DNA of 64,000 bases, from positions 515,990-579,989 of the forward strand of contig NZ_FTPB01000003.1 in the NCBI RefSeq assembly GCF_900155595.1, given 5' to 3'. This document shows positions 17,384-27,585 of the stretch, in pieces. Source of the DNA: Actinomyces mediterranea (GTDB lineage Bacteria; Actinomycetota; Actinomycetes; Actinomycetales; Actinomycetaceae). The position numbers and the translations under genes are program-made. Every line of letters begins with the position of its first letter. Position 1 is the first letter of the stretch. Under the pieces are notes generated by a model. The model had not been told where the DNA came from, did not search any database, and was given only the letters and a program-made list of their open reading frames with translations.

Positions 17384-18166
17384 GTGACCACCTCTACTAC
17401 TTCCACATCCAAGCGCAGCGCCCGTTCGCCGCTCATCGCCGTCCTCTTCGTCATCATCGCCGCGCTACTGCTCACCGTCGGGGTGCTCGTCGCCGACCGG
17501 AATCGCCTCCTCGCGCAGATCAACACCCCCGCCCCGGCGCAGGCACAATCCGCTCAGACCGCCGATTCAGCGGAGTTCGCGCCCTCGGAGACCAATGCCG
17601 ACCTCCTCGCACTGATCCGCGATCAGCCCCGACGCGATGCGAATGATCCGCAGGCGAAGGGCAACGTCGACGCGACCGTGGTCCTCACGCTGTACTCGGA
17701 CTTCGCCTGCCCCTACTGCACGCTGTTCGCGCAGAGCGTCGAACCCGGACTCGAGGACCTCGTCAAGGAGGGGACGCTGCGCATCGAGTGGCGCGACCTC
17801 GCCCAGATCACCGAGACCTCGCCGCTCGCCGCGCAAGCCGGCATCGCCGCCGGCGAACAGGGTAAATTCTGGGAGTTCCACGACGCCCTCTACCATGCGA
17901 CCGACCCGCAGTCGCACCCCGAGTACTCGCAAGAGTCCCTCATCTCCTTCGCCCGCCAGATCGGCATCACCGACATCGACAGGTTCACTGCGACGATGAA
18001 CTCCGAGGAGACCGCCGCGACGATTGCGAATGCGAAGACCAGCGCCTATCGCATCGGCATCACGGGCACCCCTTTCATGTTCATCGGCGACTCCTACATC
18101 TCCGGCTACCGCGACCTCGACTACGTGCGCGCCACCATCCTCAAACAAGCCGAGTCGGCCCAATGA
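17384..18166 (+). CDS. Membrane-anchored DsbA-like thiol oxidoreductase
   Basis: 260 residues: cytoplasmic Ser/Thr-rich N-terminus, a single transmembrane helix at about 15-37, an Ala/Pro linker, then an extracytoplasmic thioredoxin-fold domain with active site CPYC (C109, C112) and the cis-Pro loop GTPFMF. It probably forms or isomerises disulfides in exported proteins. Its stop overlaps the ccdA-like start (ATGA), so the two should work together: the CcdA-type protein could deliver electrons to the CPYC site. GTG 17384 is my choice; GTG 17339 is an alternative. Confidence 0.85.
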   Translation: MTTSTTSTSKRSARSPLIAVLFVIIAALLLTVGVLVADRNRLLAQINTPAPAQAQSAQTADSAEFAPSETNADLLALIRDQPRRDANDPQAKGNVDATVVLTLYSDFACPYCTLFAQSVEPGLEDLVKEGTLRIEWRDLAQITETSPLAAQAGIAAGEQGKFWEFHDALYHATDPQSHPEYSQESLISFARQIGITDIDRFTATMNSEETAATIANAKTSAYRIGITGTPFMFIGDSYISGYRDLDYVRATILKQAESAQ

Positions 18167-18999
18167 CCCTCGCCCCGCTCGCAGCACTGCTCGGCGGTGC
18201 GCTCACACTCTTCGCGCCCTGTTCGGTGATGCTGCTCCCCGCATTCTTCGCATACGCCTTCGCGTCGCGCACGACGCTCGCGGCGCGCACCCTCCTCTTC
18301 TGGGCAGGTCTCGTCACCGCCCTCGTCCCCCTGGGCGTACTCGCGGGGACGGCGGGCGCCGTCCTGTCCTCGCACACGGATCTGCTGACGAGGGCCGCCG
18401 CAGCGCTCATCATGATCCTCGGCATCGTCCAGGTCTTCGCCGTCGAATTGCCGCGCCCCCGTCTCGTCCGGCGCCCCGCCCCTTCAACGCGCGGCGATGA
18501 GCGCGACAGCGCCCACCCCCTGTCGGTCTTCCTGCTCGGCACCACCTACGGTTTCGCAGGCGCGGGATGCGCCGGCCCGATCCTGGGTGCCGTTCTCGTG
18601 ACGGCCGGGCTCGGCGGCTCCCCGGTGACTGCGGGCGGTCTCATGGTGCTCTACGCGACCGGCATGGCCCTCCCCCTGGGGCTCCTCGCCCTCGTATGGC
18701 GGGGCCTGTCGATCTCGGAGCGGTCATGGTTGCGCCCGCGCCCGCTCCGCCTGCTCGGGCGCGACACGACGTGGACGAATGTCCTCTCCGGGAGCCTGTT
18801 CGTGATCCTCGGCATGCTCCTCCTCGTCGCAGGGGCGTCGAATCCCCTCGGCTCTCTCATCGGCGCCGAGAGACTCGCCTCGTGGGAGGAATCGATTATG
18901 AGGGTGTCGAGCATCGTCCCGTGGTGGGCGCTGCTGGCAGCCGTCGTCTGCATCGGCGTCGCCGTCTTCTTCATCCTCCCCCGCTCCGGGCGCCGCTGA
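18163..18999 (+). CDS. CcdA/DsbD-like transmembrane electron-transfer protein
   Basis: 278 residues, about six or seven hydrophobic helices, no soluble domain. Two conserved membrane cysteines occur in the typical contexts LFAPCSVMLLP (helix 1) and GFAGAGCAGPILG (fourth hydrophobic block), the pair that relays electrons from cytoplasmic thioredoxin. Translationally coupled to the DsbA-like gene by an ATGA overlap. It could serve reduction of the partner or cytochrome c maturation; no ccs/res genes are nearby, which favours the former. Confidence 0.85.
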   Translation: MTLAPLAALLGGALTLFAPCSVMLLPAFFAYAFASRTTLAARTLLFWAGLVTALVPLGVLAGTAGAVLSSHTDLLTRAAAALIMILGIVQVFAVELPRPRLVRRPAPSTRGDERDSAHPLSVFLLGTTYGFAGAGCAGPILGAVLVTAGLGGSPVTAGGLMVLYATGMALPLGLLALVWRGLSISERSWLRPRPLRLLGRDTTWTNVLSGSLFVILGMLLLVAGASNPLGSLIGAERLASWEESIMRVSSIVPWWALLAAVVCIGVAVFFILPRSGRR

Positions 19000-19032
19000 T
19001 CGGCGCCCCACCACCTGCACCTGGCAGCACCA

Positions 19033-19136
19033 ATCCGAACGCTGCGCACGCCATCGGAACAATCCGCACATGATCCGAACGTCGCACCGTTCGAAAACAG
19101 GCCCCAATGCATGGAACGAGGCCGTATCGTTCGGAT
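19033..19136. repeat. ATCCGAACG repeats
   Basis: ATCCGAACG at 19033-19041 and 19073-19081, and inverted as CGTTCGGAT at 19128-19136, in non-coding DNA between convergent genes. Role unknown. Confidence 0.5.
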
Positions 19137-19160
19137 GCGCGCAACGCGTCCGGGAGACGA

Positions 19161-19192
19161 CAGTGGCTGACACCCGAGGGTGTCGGCCACTG
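19161..19192 (-). terminator. groES terminator
   Basis: 15-bp stem (19161-19175 with 19178-19192, one G-T wobble) and a tiny loop, 27 bp past the groES stop. Confidence 0.75.
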
Positions 19193-19218
19193 ATGCGTCA
19201 GTTGAAGCGACTGAGTGT

Positions 19219-19515
19219 TCAGCGCTCCACGACTGCGAGGACGTCGCGCGCGGACAGGATCTGGAATTCCTGGCCGTCGTACTTCACCTCGGTGCCGCCG
19301 TAACGGCTGTAGATGACCACGTCGCCGACCTTCACGTCGACGGGCACGCGATTACCGTTGTCATCGATGCGGCCGGGTCCGACTGCAATGACTTCACCCT
19401 CTTGCGGCTTCTCCTTGGCGGTGTCGGGGATGACCAGCCCGGAGGCGGTGGTCTTCTCAGCCTCGACCTGTCGGATGACGACGCGGTCCTCGAGGGGCTT
19501 GATGGAGATCGACAT
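19219..19515 (-). CDS. groES: Co-chaperonin GroES
   Basis: 98 residues, the normal length. Conserved blocks [38 protein letters not shown] and a C-terminal [12 protein letters not shown] identify the seven-fold lid of the GroEL chaperonin. ATG 19515 is preceded by GGGAG at about 6 nt; the frame is open to 19611 but that extension is not family-like. No groEL follows, so chaperonin subunits are encoded elsewhere. A CIRCE element upstream points to HrcA control. Confidence 0.97.
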   Translation of the reverse strand: MSISIKPLEDRVVIRQVEAEKTTASGLVIPDTAKEKPQEGEVIAVGPGRIDDNGNRVPVDVKVGDVVIYSRYGGTEVKYDGQEFQILSARDVLAVVER

Positions 19516-19616
19516 TGTCGCTCCCTTTCTTCTCTCAGAAGTTGATCGTCCCTTCCCTGCCGTCGCGGGGGTCAGGTGTGGGACCTGACCGCGGCCATGG
19601 CCGCGCTCCACAAAGA

Positions 19617-19657
19617 AGGATATTCCCCCTTTGGCACTCGAGCAAGCCGAGTGCCAA
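19617..19657 (-). promoter_or_regulatory. CIRCE operator (HrcA) overlapping the groES promoter
   Basis: TTGGCACTC (19631-19639), a 9-bp spacer, GAGTGCCAA (19649-19657): the exact CIRCE architecture with a symmetric A-to-G/T-to-C change from the TTAGCACTC consensus. Symmetry extends to 16-bp arms (19625-19640 / 19648-19663). On the minus strand -35 TTGCTC (19640-19645) lies in the CIRCE spacer and -10 TATCCT (19617-19622) follows at 17 bp, so HrcA would block polymerase directly. Confidence 0.88.
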
Positions 19658-19752
19658 AGGGGGATCCTTCCCGGCGCACGCCACGACCCCGCCGTTCACA
19701 AGGGGGAGCGCACCGGCACCAACCGCACCCGCCCCCCGGGGTGAAGGACCCG

Positions 19753-21012
19753 ATGAACGACACATCATGGCACAATGGCGAAGTGCCGTCATCACTCGCC
19801 CCGATCCTCGACTCCCCCGGCTGGGAACTCCTCGAAACCCTTCAGGCCAGAGTCGACGCCGGCGGAGTCGACCTCGCCCTGCTCAATGCGGCGCTGCGCA
19901 CACAGGGGGCGGCGCCCGAACTGGCAGCGGCGCTGCTGACTCAATTGGACTTGCGCATGCACGCGGCGTCGAAGTTCGGAGACTTCGCCCGCCATATGGT
20001 GCTCACGCGCGACGGACTCGAACAGGCGACGCGGCTCATCGTCGCCGCCCGCCACGCGAAGCGCTTCCGCGACGGCGGCGCCACATTCGTCGCGGATCTG
20101 GGCTGCGGCATCGGCTCGGATTCCATGGCGATCGCAGGGCTGGGAATGCGGGTCCTCGCCATCGACCGCGACGAGGACGCCGCTGCGGCGGCCGCCGTCA
20201 ATCTGCGGGCCTTCCCCGATTGCACGGTTCAACTCGGAGACGTGGCCGACATCGACCTCGCTGATCTGACAGCCCGAGGTGTCGACGCGATCTTCGCCGA
20301 TCCGGCCCGCAGGAGCGGGCGGGCAAAGGGAGGGGCGCGCCTCATGGACCCCGAGTCGTGGTCTCCCCCGCTTTCCCTCGTCCTATCCTGGCGCAGCGCC
20401 TTCGACGCGATCGGCATCAAGCTCGCTCCGGGTATCGCCCATAGTGCTCTTCCCGGGGACTGTCACGCCCAGTGGACGAGCGTCGACTCCTCCCTCGTCG
20501 AAGCAACCCTGTGGACGCCGCTGCTCGCACCCGAAGGGCCGGGGCGCTCTGCTCTCGTCATTCGTGGCGACGAAGCGCACGTGCTGATCAGCGGGGAGAT
20601 TGCCTCCGCCGATGCGCCGACTGTGCATGCCGCCACCGGCCCCCTCGGCGCTTTCATCGCAGAGCCCGATGATGCGGTGATCCGCGCGGGACTTGTGAAG
20701 GAGCTCGCCGATCGTGTCGACGCCCGCCTCATCTCCGAGCGCATCGCCTACCTCAGCGCCGACGAGCCGACGCCGTCCCCCTTCGCAACCTGGTTCGAGG
20801 TTCTCGACGTCACCGCGCTGCGCCCCAAGGCGATCAACCGTGCTCTCCGGGCGTACGACGTCGGCCGCCTCGAAGTGAAGAAGCGGGGCGCAGAAGTCGA
20901 TCCCGCGCGCCTGCGCGCCTCCCTATCGTTGTCCGGCGCCGATGAGGCGACGCTCATTGCGACGCGCGTCGCGGGGCGCCACCAGGCGGTCCTGGCGCGC
21001 AGAGTGTCCTAG
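19753..21012 (+). CDS. Class I SAM methyltransferase, THUMP-like C-terminus
   Basis: 419 residues. The central Rossmann fold shows motif I VADLGCGIGSDS and acidic end IDRDEDA, then FADPARRSGR in the catalytic-loop position. A C-terminal part (about 330-419, from TWFEVLDVTALRPKAINRAL) resembles the THUMP-like domain appended to this conserved actinobacterial family. The substrate is unknown; an RNA base or a protein are both possible. ATG 19753 has GAAGGA 6 nt upstream. Convergent with tsaD and divergent from groES. Confidence 0.8.
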   Translation: MNDTSWHNGEVPSSLAPILDSPGWELLETLQARVDAGGVDLALLNAALRTQGAAPELAAALLTQLDLRMHAASKFGDFARHMVLTRDGLEQATRLIVAARHAKRFRDGGATFVADLGCGIGSDSMAIAGLGMRVLAIDRDEDAAAAAAVNLRAFPDCTVQLGDVADIDLADLTARGVDAIFADPARRSGRAKGGARLMDPESWSPPLSLVLSWRSAFDAIGIKLAPGIAHSALPGDCHAQWTSVDSSLVEATLWTPLLAPEGPGRSALVIRGDEAHVLISGEIASADAPTVHAATGPLGAFIAEPDDAVIRAGLVKELADRVDARLISERIAYLSADEPTPSPFATWFEVLDVTALRPKAINRALRAYDVGRLEVKKRGAEVDPARLRASLSLSGADEATLIATRVAGRHQAVLARRVS

Positions 21013-21065
21013 GTCGTGTTGCGGGCCCGACGCGCCCGCCGCTCCGAGCGCACGTACTGCCCCTC

Positions 21066-22112
21066 TTATGCGACGGACACCCTCGTCAGTTCCATCCCCG
21101 ATTCGGGGGAGAACCCCCAGTCGGACGGGGCGACCCCTGCGCGCACGAGTTCGGATCCGAGCGCCGCGATCTGCGCACCATTGTCCGTGCAGAACCGCAA
21201 TGGGGGCAGGCGCACCTCAATGCCCTCCGTGCCCGCCCTCTGCTTCAGCAGTGTTCGCAGACGGGAATTCGCGGAGAACCCCCCTCCGACGACAATGGTT
21301 GAGCACCCGGTGTCGACGGCGGCACGGACGGCCTTCGCGGTCAAAGAGTCATTCACCGCCTCGGAGAAGCTCGCGCACACGTCCTCGGGAGCGATCGTCT
21401 CCCCCCGTTCCTTGGCCCCTTCGATATAGCGGGCGACCGCGGTCTTGAGTCCGGAGAAGGAGAAGTCGTACTTGTAGCGCTCCTTATCCTTCCCCGCTCC
21501 CAGGCCACGGGGGAATCGGATCGCTGCGGGATCGCCCGACTGCGAGAGGCGGTCGACATGCGGGCCGCCCGGGTAAGGCAGGTCGAGAAGGCGCCCGACC
21601 TTATCGAAAGCCTCCCCCGCGGCATCGTCGAGGGTGCCGCCGAGTTCGACGATGTCGGTGGCGATATCGCGAACGAGGAGGATATTCGAATGGCCGCCGG
21701 ATACGACGAGGCCGATGAACTTCTCGGGCAGCTTCCCGTCGGCGAGGGCGTCGACGGCGAGGTGCCCGATGACGTGATTGACTCCGTACAGGGGCTTGCC
21801 CACAGTCGAGGCGAGCGCTTTCGCGGCGCAGATCCCGACTGTCAGAGAGCCGACGAGGCCGGGGCCCGCCGCCACCGCGATCGCGTCGATAGCGTCGAGG
21901 CTCACGCCCGCCTCATCGAGGGCGGCGTCGAGGGTGGGCAGGAATGATTCGAGGTGTGCCCGCGATGCGATTTCGGGGATGATGCCGCCGTATCGGGCGT
22001 ACTGGTCCATCGACGTGGCGGTGCGGTCGACGAGCAGTTCGCTTCCGCGCACGAGGCCGATGCCGGTCTCATCGCAGGTCGATTCGATGCCGAGGACGAG
22101 TGGTTCTTTCAC
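21066..22112 (-). CDS. tsaD: tRNA N6-threonylcarbamoyladenosine transferase TsaD
   Basis: 348 residues from GTG 22112. Transfers threonylcarbamoyl to A37 of ANN-decoding tRNAs, with TsaB and TsaE (encoded at 46300-47546). ASKHA-fold motifs: LGIESTCDETG at the start, the metal-binding NHVIGHLA, GLVVSGGHSNIL and DDAAGEAFDKVGRLL. The frame continues to a GTG at 22145 giving 11 more residues; neither start has a good ribosome site. It stands apart from the tsaB/tsaE/rimI operon. Confidence 0.93.
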   Translation of the reverse strand: MKEPLVLGIESTCDETGIGLVRGSELLVDRTATSMDQYARYGGIIPEIASRAHLESFLPTLDAALDEAGVSLDAIDAIAVAAGPGLVGSLTVGICAAKALASTVGKPLYGVNHVIGHLAVDALADGKLPEKFIGLVVSGGHSNILLVRDIATDIVELGGTLDDAAGEAFDKVGRLLDLPYPGGPHVDRLSQSGDPAAIRFPRGLGAGKDKERYKYDFSFSGLKTAVARYIEGAKERGETIAPEDVCASFSEAVNDSLTAKAVRAAVDTGCSTIVVGGGFSANSRLRTLLKQRAGTEGIEVRLPPLRFCTDNGAQIAALGSELVRAGVAPSDWGFSPESGMELTRVSVA

Positions 22113-22160
22113 ACTGCCAGTGTAGACGCGGCGTCTGGCGGCCACGAATGAGCAGGGGTG

Positions 22161-22427
22161 TCAGGATTGGGGGTCGTCCTCGTCCGCGGCATTCGGTTCG
22201 CACCTATTCGCGATGAGCATGGCGACCCCGGCGACTGCGAGGGCGAGGAGCGACCAGGGGAACAGCGTGTCGGCGAGGGGTTTGATGGACTCCGACCCGA
22301 ACATCATCCCCCCGAGCAGAAGGAGGGAGAGGATCGCGAAGACGACCATCGCGGTGATGCCGATCGTTGAGGCCACCCAGTAGCGGCGGGTGCGCGTATT
22401 GGGACCATTGACGTCGTATTCGACCAT
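22161..22427 (-). CDS. Small two-helix membrane protein, unknown
   Basis: 88 residues with two hydrophobic helices (IGITAMVVFAILSLLLLGG and WSLLALAVAGVAMLIA), a short basic N-terminus and an acidic C-tail. ATG 22427 is favoured over ATG 22451 because AAGGAG lies 6 nt upstream. It ends about 15 bp before the outer tsaD start, so the two may be cotranscribed. No family recognised. Confidence 0.65.
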   Translation of the reverse strand: MVEYDVNGPNTRTRRYWVASTIGITAMVVFAILSLLLLGGMMFGSESIKPLADTLFPWSLLALAVAGVAMLIANRCEPNAADEDDPQS

Positions 22428-22522
22428 GATCGTCTCCTTCGTCGTACTCATCGATCTGCATGTATTTTATCTGCGCCTTTAGCCCCGAGAACCCGGTTTC
22501 GCCGGGTGGAGCACATACGCAT

Positions 22523-22551
22523 GCGGGCCCCGGCACGTTGCCGGGGCCCGC
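22523..22551 (-). terminator. sdh operon terminator
   Basis: Perfect 13-bp stem (22523-22535 / 22539-22551), 3-nt loop, downstream of sdhB. Confidence 0.75.
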
Positions 22552-22560
22552 ACTGCGCCG

Positions 22561-22592
22561 AGGAGATCAGACGCCCAGGAGATCAGACGCCC
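22561..22592. repeat. 16-bp perfect tandem duplication over the sdhB stop
   Basis: AGGAGATCAGACGCCC occurs twice back to back (22561-22576, 22577-22592). The second copy contains the sdhB stop and last codons; the first lies just downstream. Looks like a recent slippage duplication. Confidence 0.8.
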
Positions 22593-23322
22593 TTGAGGGC
22601 GGCTTTCCCGAGCTGGCGGTTGAGGGTCGAGATCACGTCGAGCGGGATCTGCTTGGGGCAGACCGCCGCACATTCGCCGATGTTCGTGCAGGTTCCGAAG
22701 CCCTCTTCGTCCATCTGGTTGAGCATGTTGACGACGCGGCGGTAGTTCTCCGGCTTGCCCTGGGGCAGGAGCTGGAGGTGAGTGACCTTCGCCGAGGTGA
22801 AGAGCATCGCCGAGGCATTCGGGCACGCTGCAACGCAGGCGCCGCAACCGATGCAGGCGGCCGCTTCGAATGCGCGGTCGGCGTCCTGCTTCGGGACGGG
22901 GGTGGCGTGCGCGTCGGGGGCCGCGCCGGTGTTCACCGAGATGTAGCCGCCCGCCTGGATGATCCGGTCGAGGGCGCCTCGATTGACGACCAGGTCCTTG
23001 ATGATCGGGAATGCTTCAGCGCGCCACGGCTCGATGGTGATGACATCGCCATCGTTGAAAGTGCGCATGTGGAGCTGACAGGTGGTGGTGACCTCCGGCC
23101 CGTGGGCGACGCCGTTGATGACGATGCCGCACTGGCCGCAGATGCCCTCGCGGCAGTCGGAGTCGAATGCGATCGGCTCCTCGCCGCGGGCGAACAGCTC
23201 CTCGTTGAGGATATCGAGCATCTCGAGGAAGGAGGATCCTTCGGAGATCCCCTTCACCTGGTACTCGTGCATCGCGCCGCGGTCCTCGGGACCATTCTGG
23301 CGCCAGATCTTCAGTGTGAGGT

Positions 23323-23326
<4 letters not shown>
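22583..23326 (-). CDS. sdhB: Succinate dehydrogenase/fumarate reductase iron-sulfur subunit
   Basis: 247 residues carrying electrons from the flavin to the membrane anchor. [2Fe-2S] ligands C58, C63, C66 and C83 (CREGICGQC, then TTTCQ), [4Fe-4S] and [3Fe-4S] motifs [12 protein letters not shown] and [12 protein letters not shown]. The start is GTG 23326, which overlaps the sdhA stop as GTGA. Length is typical for the b558-type three-gene enzyme. Confidence 0.94.
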
Positions 23327-25302
<1,976 letters not shown>

Positions 25303-25318
25303 TGGTATTCAGCCTTCC

Positions 25319-26020
25319 TCAGGAGATGAATCCGGCGACGATGGCGAGCGGCGGGGCCATGAACATCACGAAGATGATGGCTCCGACGAGGCCGGAGAGA
25401 ACGAGCATGAAAGCGCGCGTCGCGGGGCGAATCCATCCGAGGGTCTGGAACGCCGACCAGAAGCCGTGGGACACGTGGACCGTTGCGAGGCACACGAAGA
25501 GCGCGTAGACGAGGACGAGGAGCGGCGACTGGAACGAGGCGACCATGCGCTCGTAGGGGGTGGCGTCCGCACCGAATCCGGTTCGAATGGTGCCGGTGGT
25601 GAAGTGGAGGATGTGGAGGACGAAGAGAAGGGCGATGAGGATCCCGGACAGGCGCATGGTGCGCGCCGCATACGAGTCTGTCACCGGCTTCTTCACGACG
25701 TAGCGCGTGCGGCGGGCGCGGCGCGACCGGTTCCACGTGTAGACGGCTGCGAACAGGTGGATGACGAGCATGAGGATCATTGCGGCGCGGAAGACCCAGA
25801 TGAAGCCGCCGTGCGGGAAGATCGGCACGAATGCGTCCTGCTTCAGCCATTCGGCGTAGTGGTCGTACGCCTCTTGCCCCAAGAACATCTTGAGGTTGCC
25901 ATAGGAGTGGAAAAGAAGGAAGAAGACGAAGACGAAGCCCGAGACGGCCATCAGCTGCTTGACGAACACGCTGGTGGTCCACGCACGGCGCTTCTTCGCT
26001 GCGACATTTGTTGTGGCCAT
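25319..26020 (-). CDS. sdhC: Succinate dehydrogenase cytochrome b subunit (b558 type)
   Basis: 233 residues with five transmembrane helices, the single-subunit diheme anchor that replaces SdhC+SdhD. Candidate heme His residues lie in LLFHSYGN, MLVIHLFAAVY, VLHILHFTTG and ATVHVSHGFW. ATG 26020; an upstream in-frame extension to 26077 is unlikely. First gene of the operon; the anchor type links the enzyme to menaquinone in related Gram-positives (family knowledge). Confidence 0.92.
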   Translation of the reverse strand: MATTNVAAKKRRAWTTSVFVKQLMAVSGFVFVFFLLFHSYGNLKMFLGQEAYDHYAEWLKQDAFVPIFPHGGFIWVFRAAMILMLVIHLFAAVYTWNRSRRARRTRYVVKKPVTDSYAARTMRLSGILIALLFVLHILHFTTGTIRTGFGADATPYERMVASFQSPLLVLVYALFVCLATVHVSHGFWSAFQTLGWIRPATRAFMLVLSGLVGAIIFVMFMAPPLAIVAGFIS

Positions 26021-26151
26021 GGGGCAAGGATATCCACAGGGGTGTGCGCTTCGTGGGACCCCCGACTGGGTCTGCACCGATCAGCGTCCTCGATGATGTC
26101 CCTTTGCCGCGGGATCAAGCCCTTTGCGCGCTCGTCGTACGGATGGGGCGA

Positions 26152-27585
26152 TCATTCGGGGGCGTCCGCGACGGGGCCCGAGTCCCTCAGGCGACGCTTC
26201 TTTTTCTTAAAGCCCTCGTTATCAATTATTGCGGCGCGCGATAGGCGTGCGGAGAAGCGCCGGGTCTCGTCGCCGTCCGCTGGAAGGTCGGAGCGCACTA
26301 CGAGGGCCGCCGCGAGCATCGACACCATGAGCCCCGTCGTCATCCCGTAGAAGAGCATCTCGACGAGAGTCGCCGCAATGGCGCCCCCGGCGACGGCGCC
26401 CGCCAGGTCCGTCCTGCGCCACGCCTTGACGAGGACGACCGCGAAGAAGGCGATGAACAGTCCGAGCCCGATGAAGCCGTGGGAGTACATGAGCAGCCAG
26501 AACTGCCCCTGCGTCCCCAATGAGGGCAGCCAGGCATGGGGCGAGGGACGGGGCGAGCCGTAACCGAGAAGGGGGGATTCAAGAGCGGCTGTCGCCGTCA
26601 GGCGATACAACTCGAATCTGTCCGAGGTCGACGCCGAGACGGCGAGACGCTGTTCGAGGGAGCGCGCCGCCGGGGATCCGAACCAGACGAGCCCCGCTCC
26701 CCCGGCGGCGACTGCGCCCGCGGCGACAACGCCGTATCGCCCGTTCCGCAGCTGGATGAGCGCGACCCATGCGACCACGACGCCGAGTCCAATGAGCATC
26801 CCCCGGTTGAGCGTCGCCGCCGCGGGAACGACCGAAGCCGCGGCGATGAGCACGGTCGCGATCCTGCGCCAGCGCTGCCTCGCGACGCTGACGTTGAGCA
26901 GGGCGAGTGGGAGGACCATTGAATACACATTGCCCCACGTGTTCGTGTACAGGAAGGGGGCCGATGGCCTGGGCGCGGTGGCGACCCATGAGTCCGCGTT
27001 CCACTGCGTCACCCGCCTGATCACCATGTCATGGATCACTTCATTCGACAACAGCCCTCCGGGCACGATCGACGCCAGGGGCGTGCGGATCTGCAGTTCG
27101 GGGGCGAGTATCCCCAGATAGCCGCCGATCGTCATCGCCATCAGGTGCCACGTCATCGTCGAGGCGAGGACCCGGAGGGTGAAGCGGCGAGACGAGTTAC
27201 ACGTGTGGATGAAGAGGATTCCGGCGCTCGCGTAGAGCACGAGGCGGAACAGGGCGCCGATGAACCTCCCCGTCGTATCGGTCATGACGAGGGTCACCGC
27301 GCACCACAGGATGAACAGGGCCCACAGGGAGAGGACCGGGGGGAGCCGCAGATTCGACATCCCGACCCAGCTGAGCATCATGACGACGGCGAAGAGTGGC
27401 CAGATCATGTCGCCCAATCCGAGCGCCCAGCCTACGAGGTAGCCGGCGAAGGGGAGGACGAGGGGCCAGGCGGGCAGGGTGCGCACCAGCAGTCCCCTGT
27501 CGGAGCGCGTCGGGGACGGCTCGGATGCGGGGACGCCTCGCCCCGACAGGAGCCATCGGATGTCTGTCGGTCCGAGGTACTTCAC
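26152..27585 (-). CDS. O-antigen ligase/Wzy-like polysaccharide polymerase
   Basis: 477 residues, about ten to twelve hydrophobic segments and a large loop around residues 230-290, as in Wzy/WaaL-type proteins; ALLNVSVARQRW and LLGYGSPRPSPHAWLPSLGTQGQ fit the C-terminal family signature with an H near the last loop. The C-terminus is basic (FKKKKRRL). The GTG at 27585 overlaps the Wzz-like stop (GTGA), so both are one unit. Confidence 0.75.
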   Translation of the reverse strand: MKYLGPTDIRWLLSGRGVPASEPSPTRSDRGLLVRTLPAWPLVLPFAGYLVGWALGLGDMIWPLFAVVMMLSWVGMSNLRLPPVLSLWALFILWCAVTLVMTDTTGRFIGALFRLVLYASAGILFIHTCNSSRRFTLRVLASTMTWHLMAMTIGGYLGILAPELQIRTPLASIVPGGLLSNEVIHDMVIRRVTQWNADSWVATAPRPSAPFLYTNTWGNVYSMVLPLALLNVSVARQRWRRIATVLIAAASVVPAAATLNRGMLIGLGVVVAWVALIQLRNGRYGVVAAGAVAAGGAGLVWFGSPAARSLEQRLAVSASTSDRFELYRLTATAALESPLLGYGSPRPSPHAWLPSLGTQGQFWLLMYSHGFIGLGLFIAFFAVVLVKAWRRTDLAGAVAGGAIAATLVEMLFYGMTTGLMVSMLAAALVVRSDLPADGDETRRFSARLSRAAIIDNEGFKKKKRRLRDSGPVADAPE

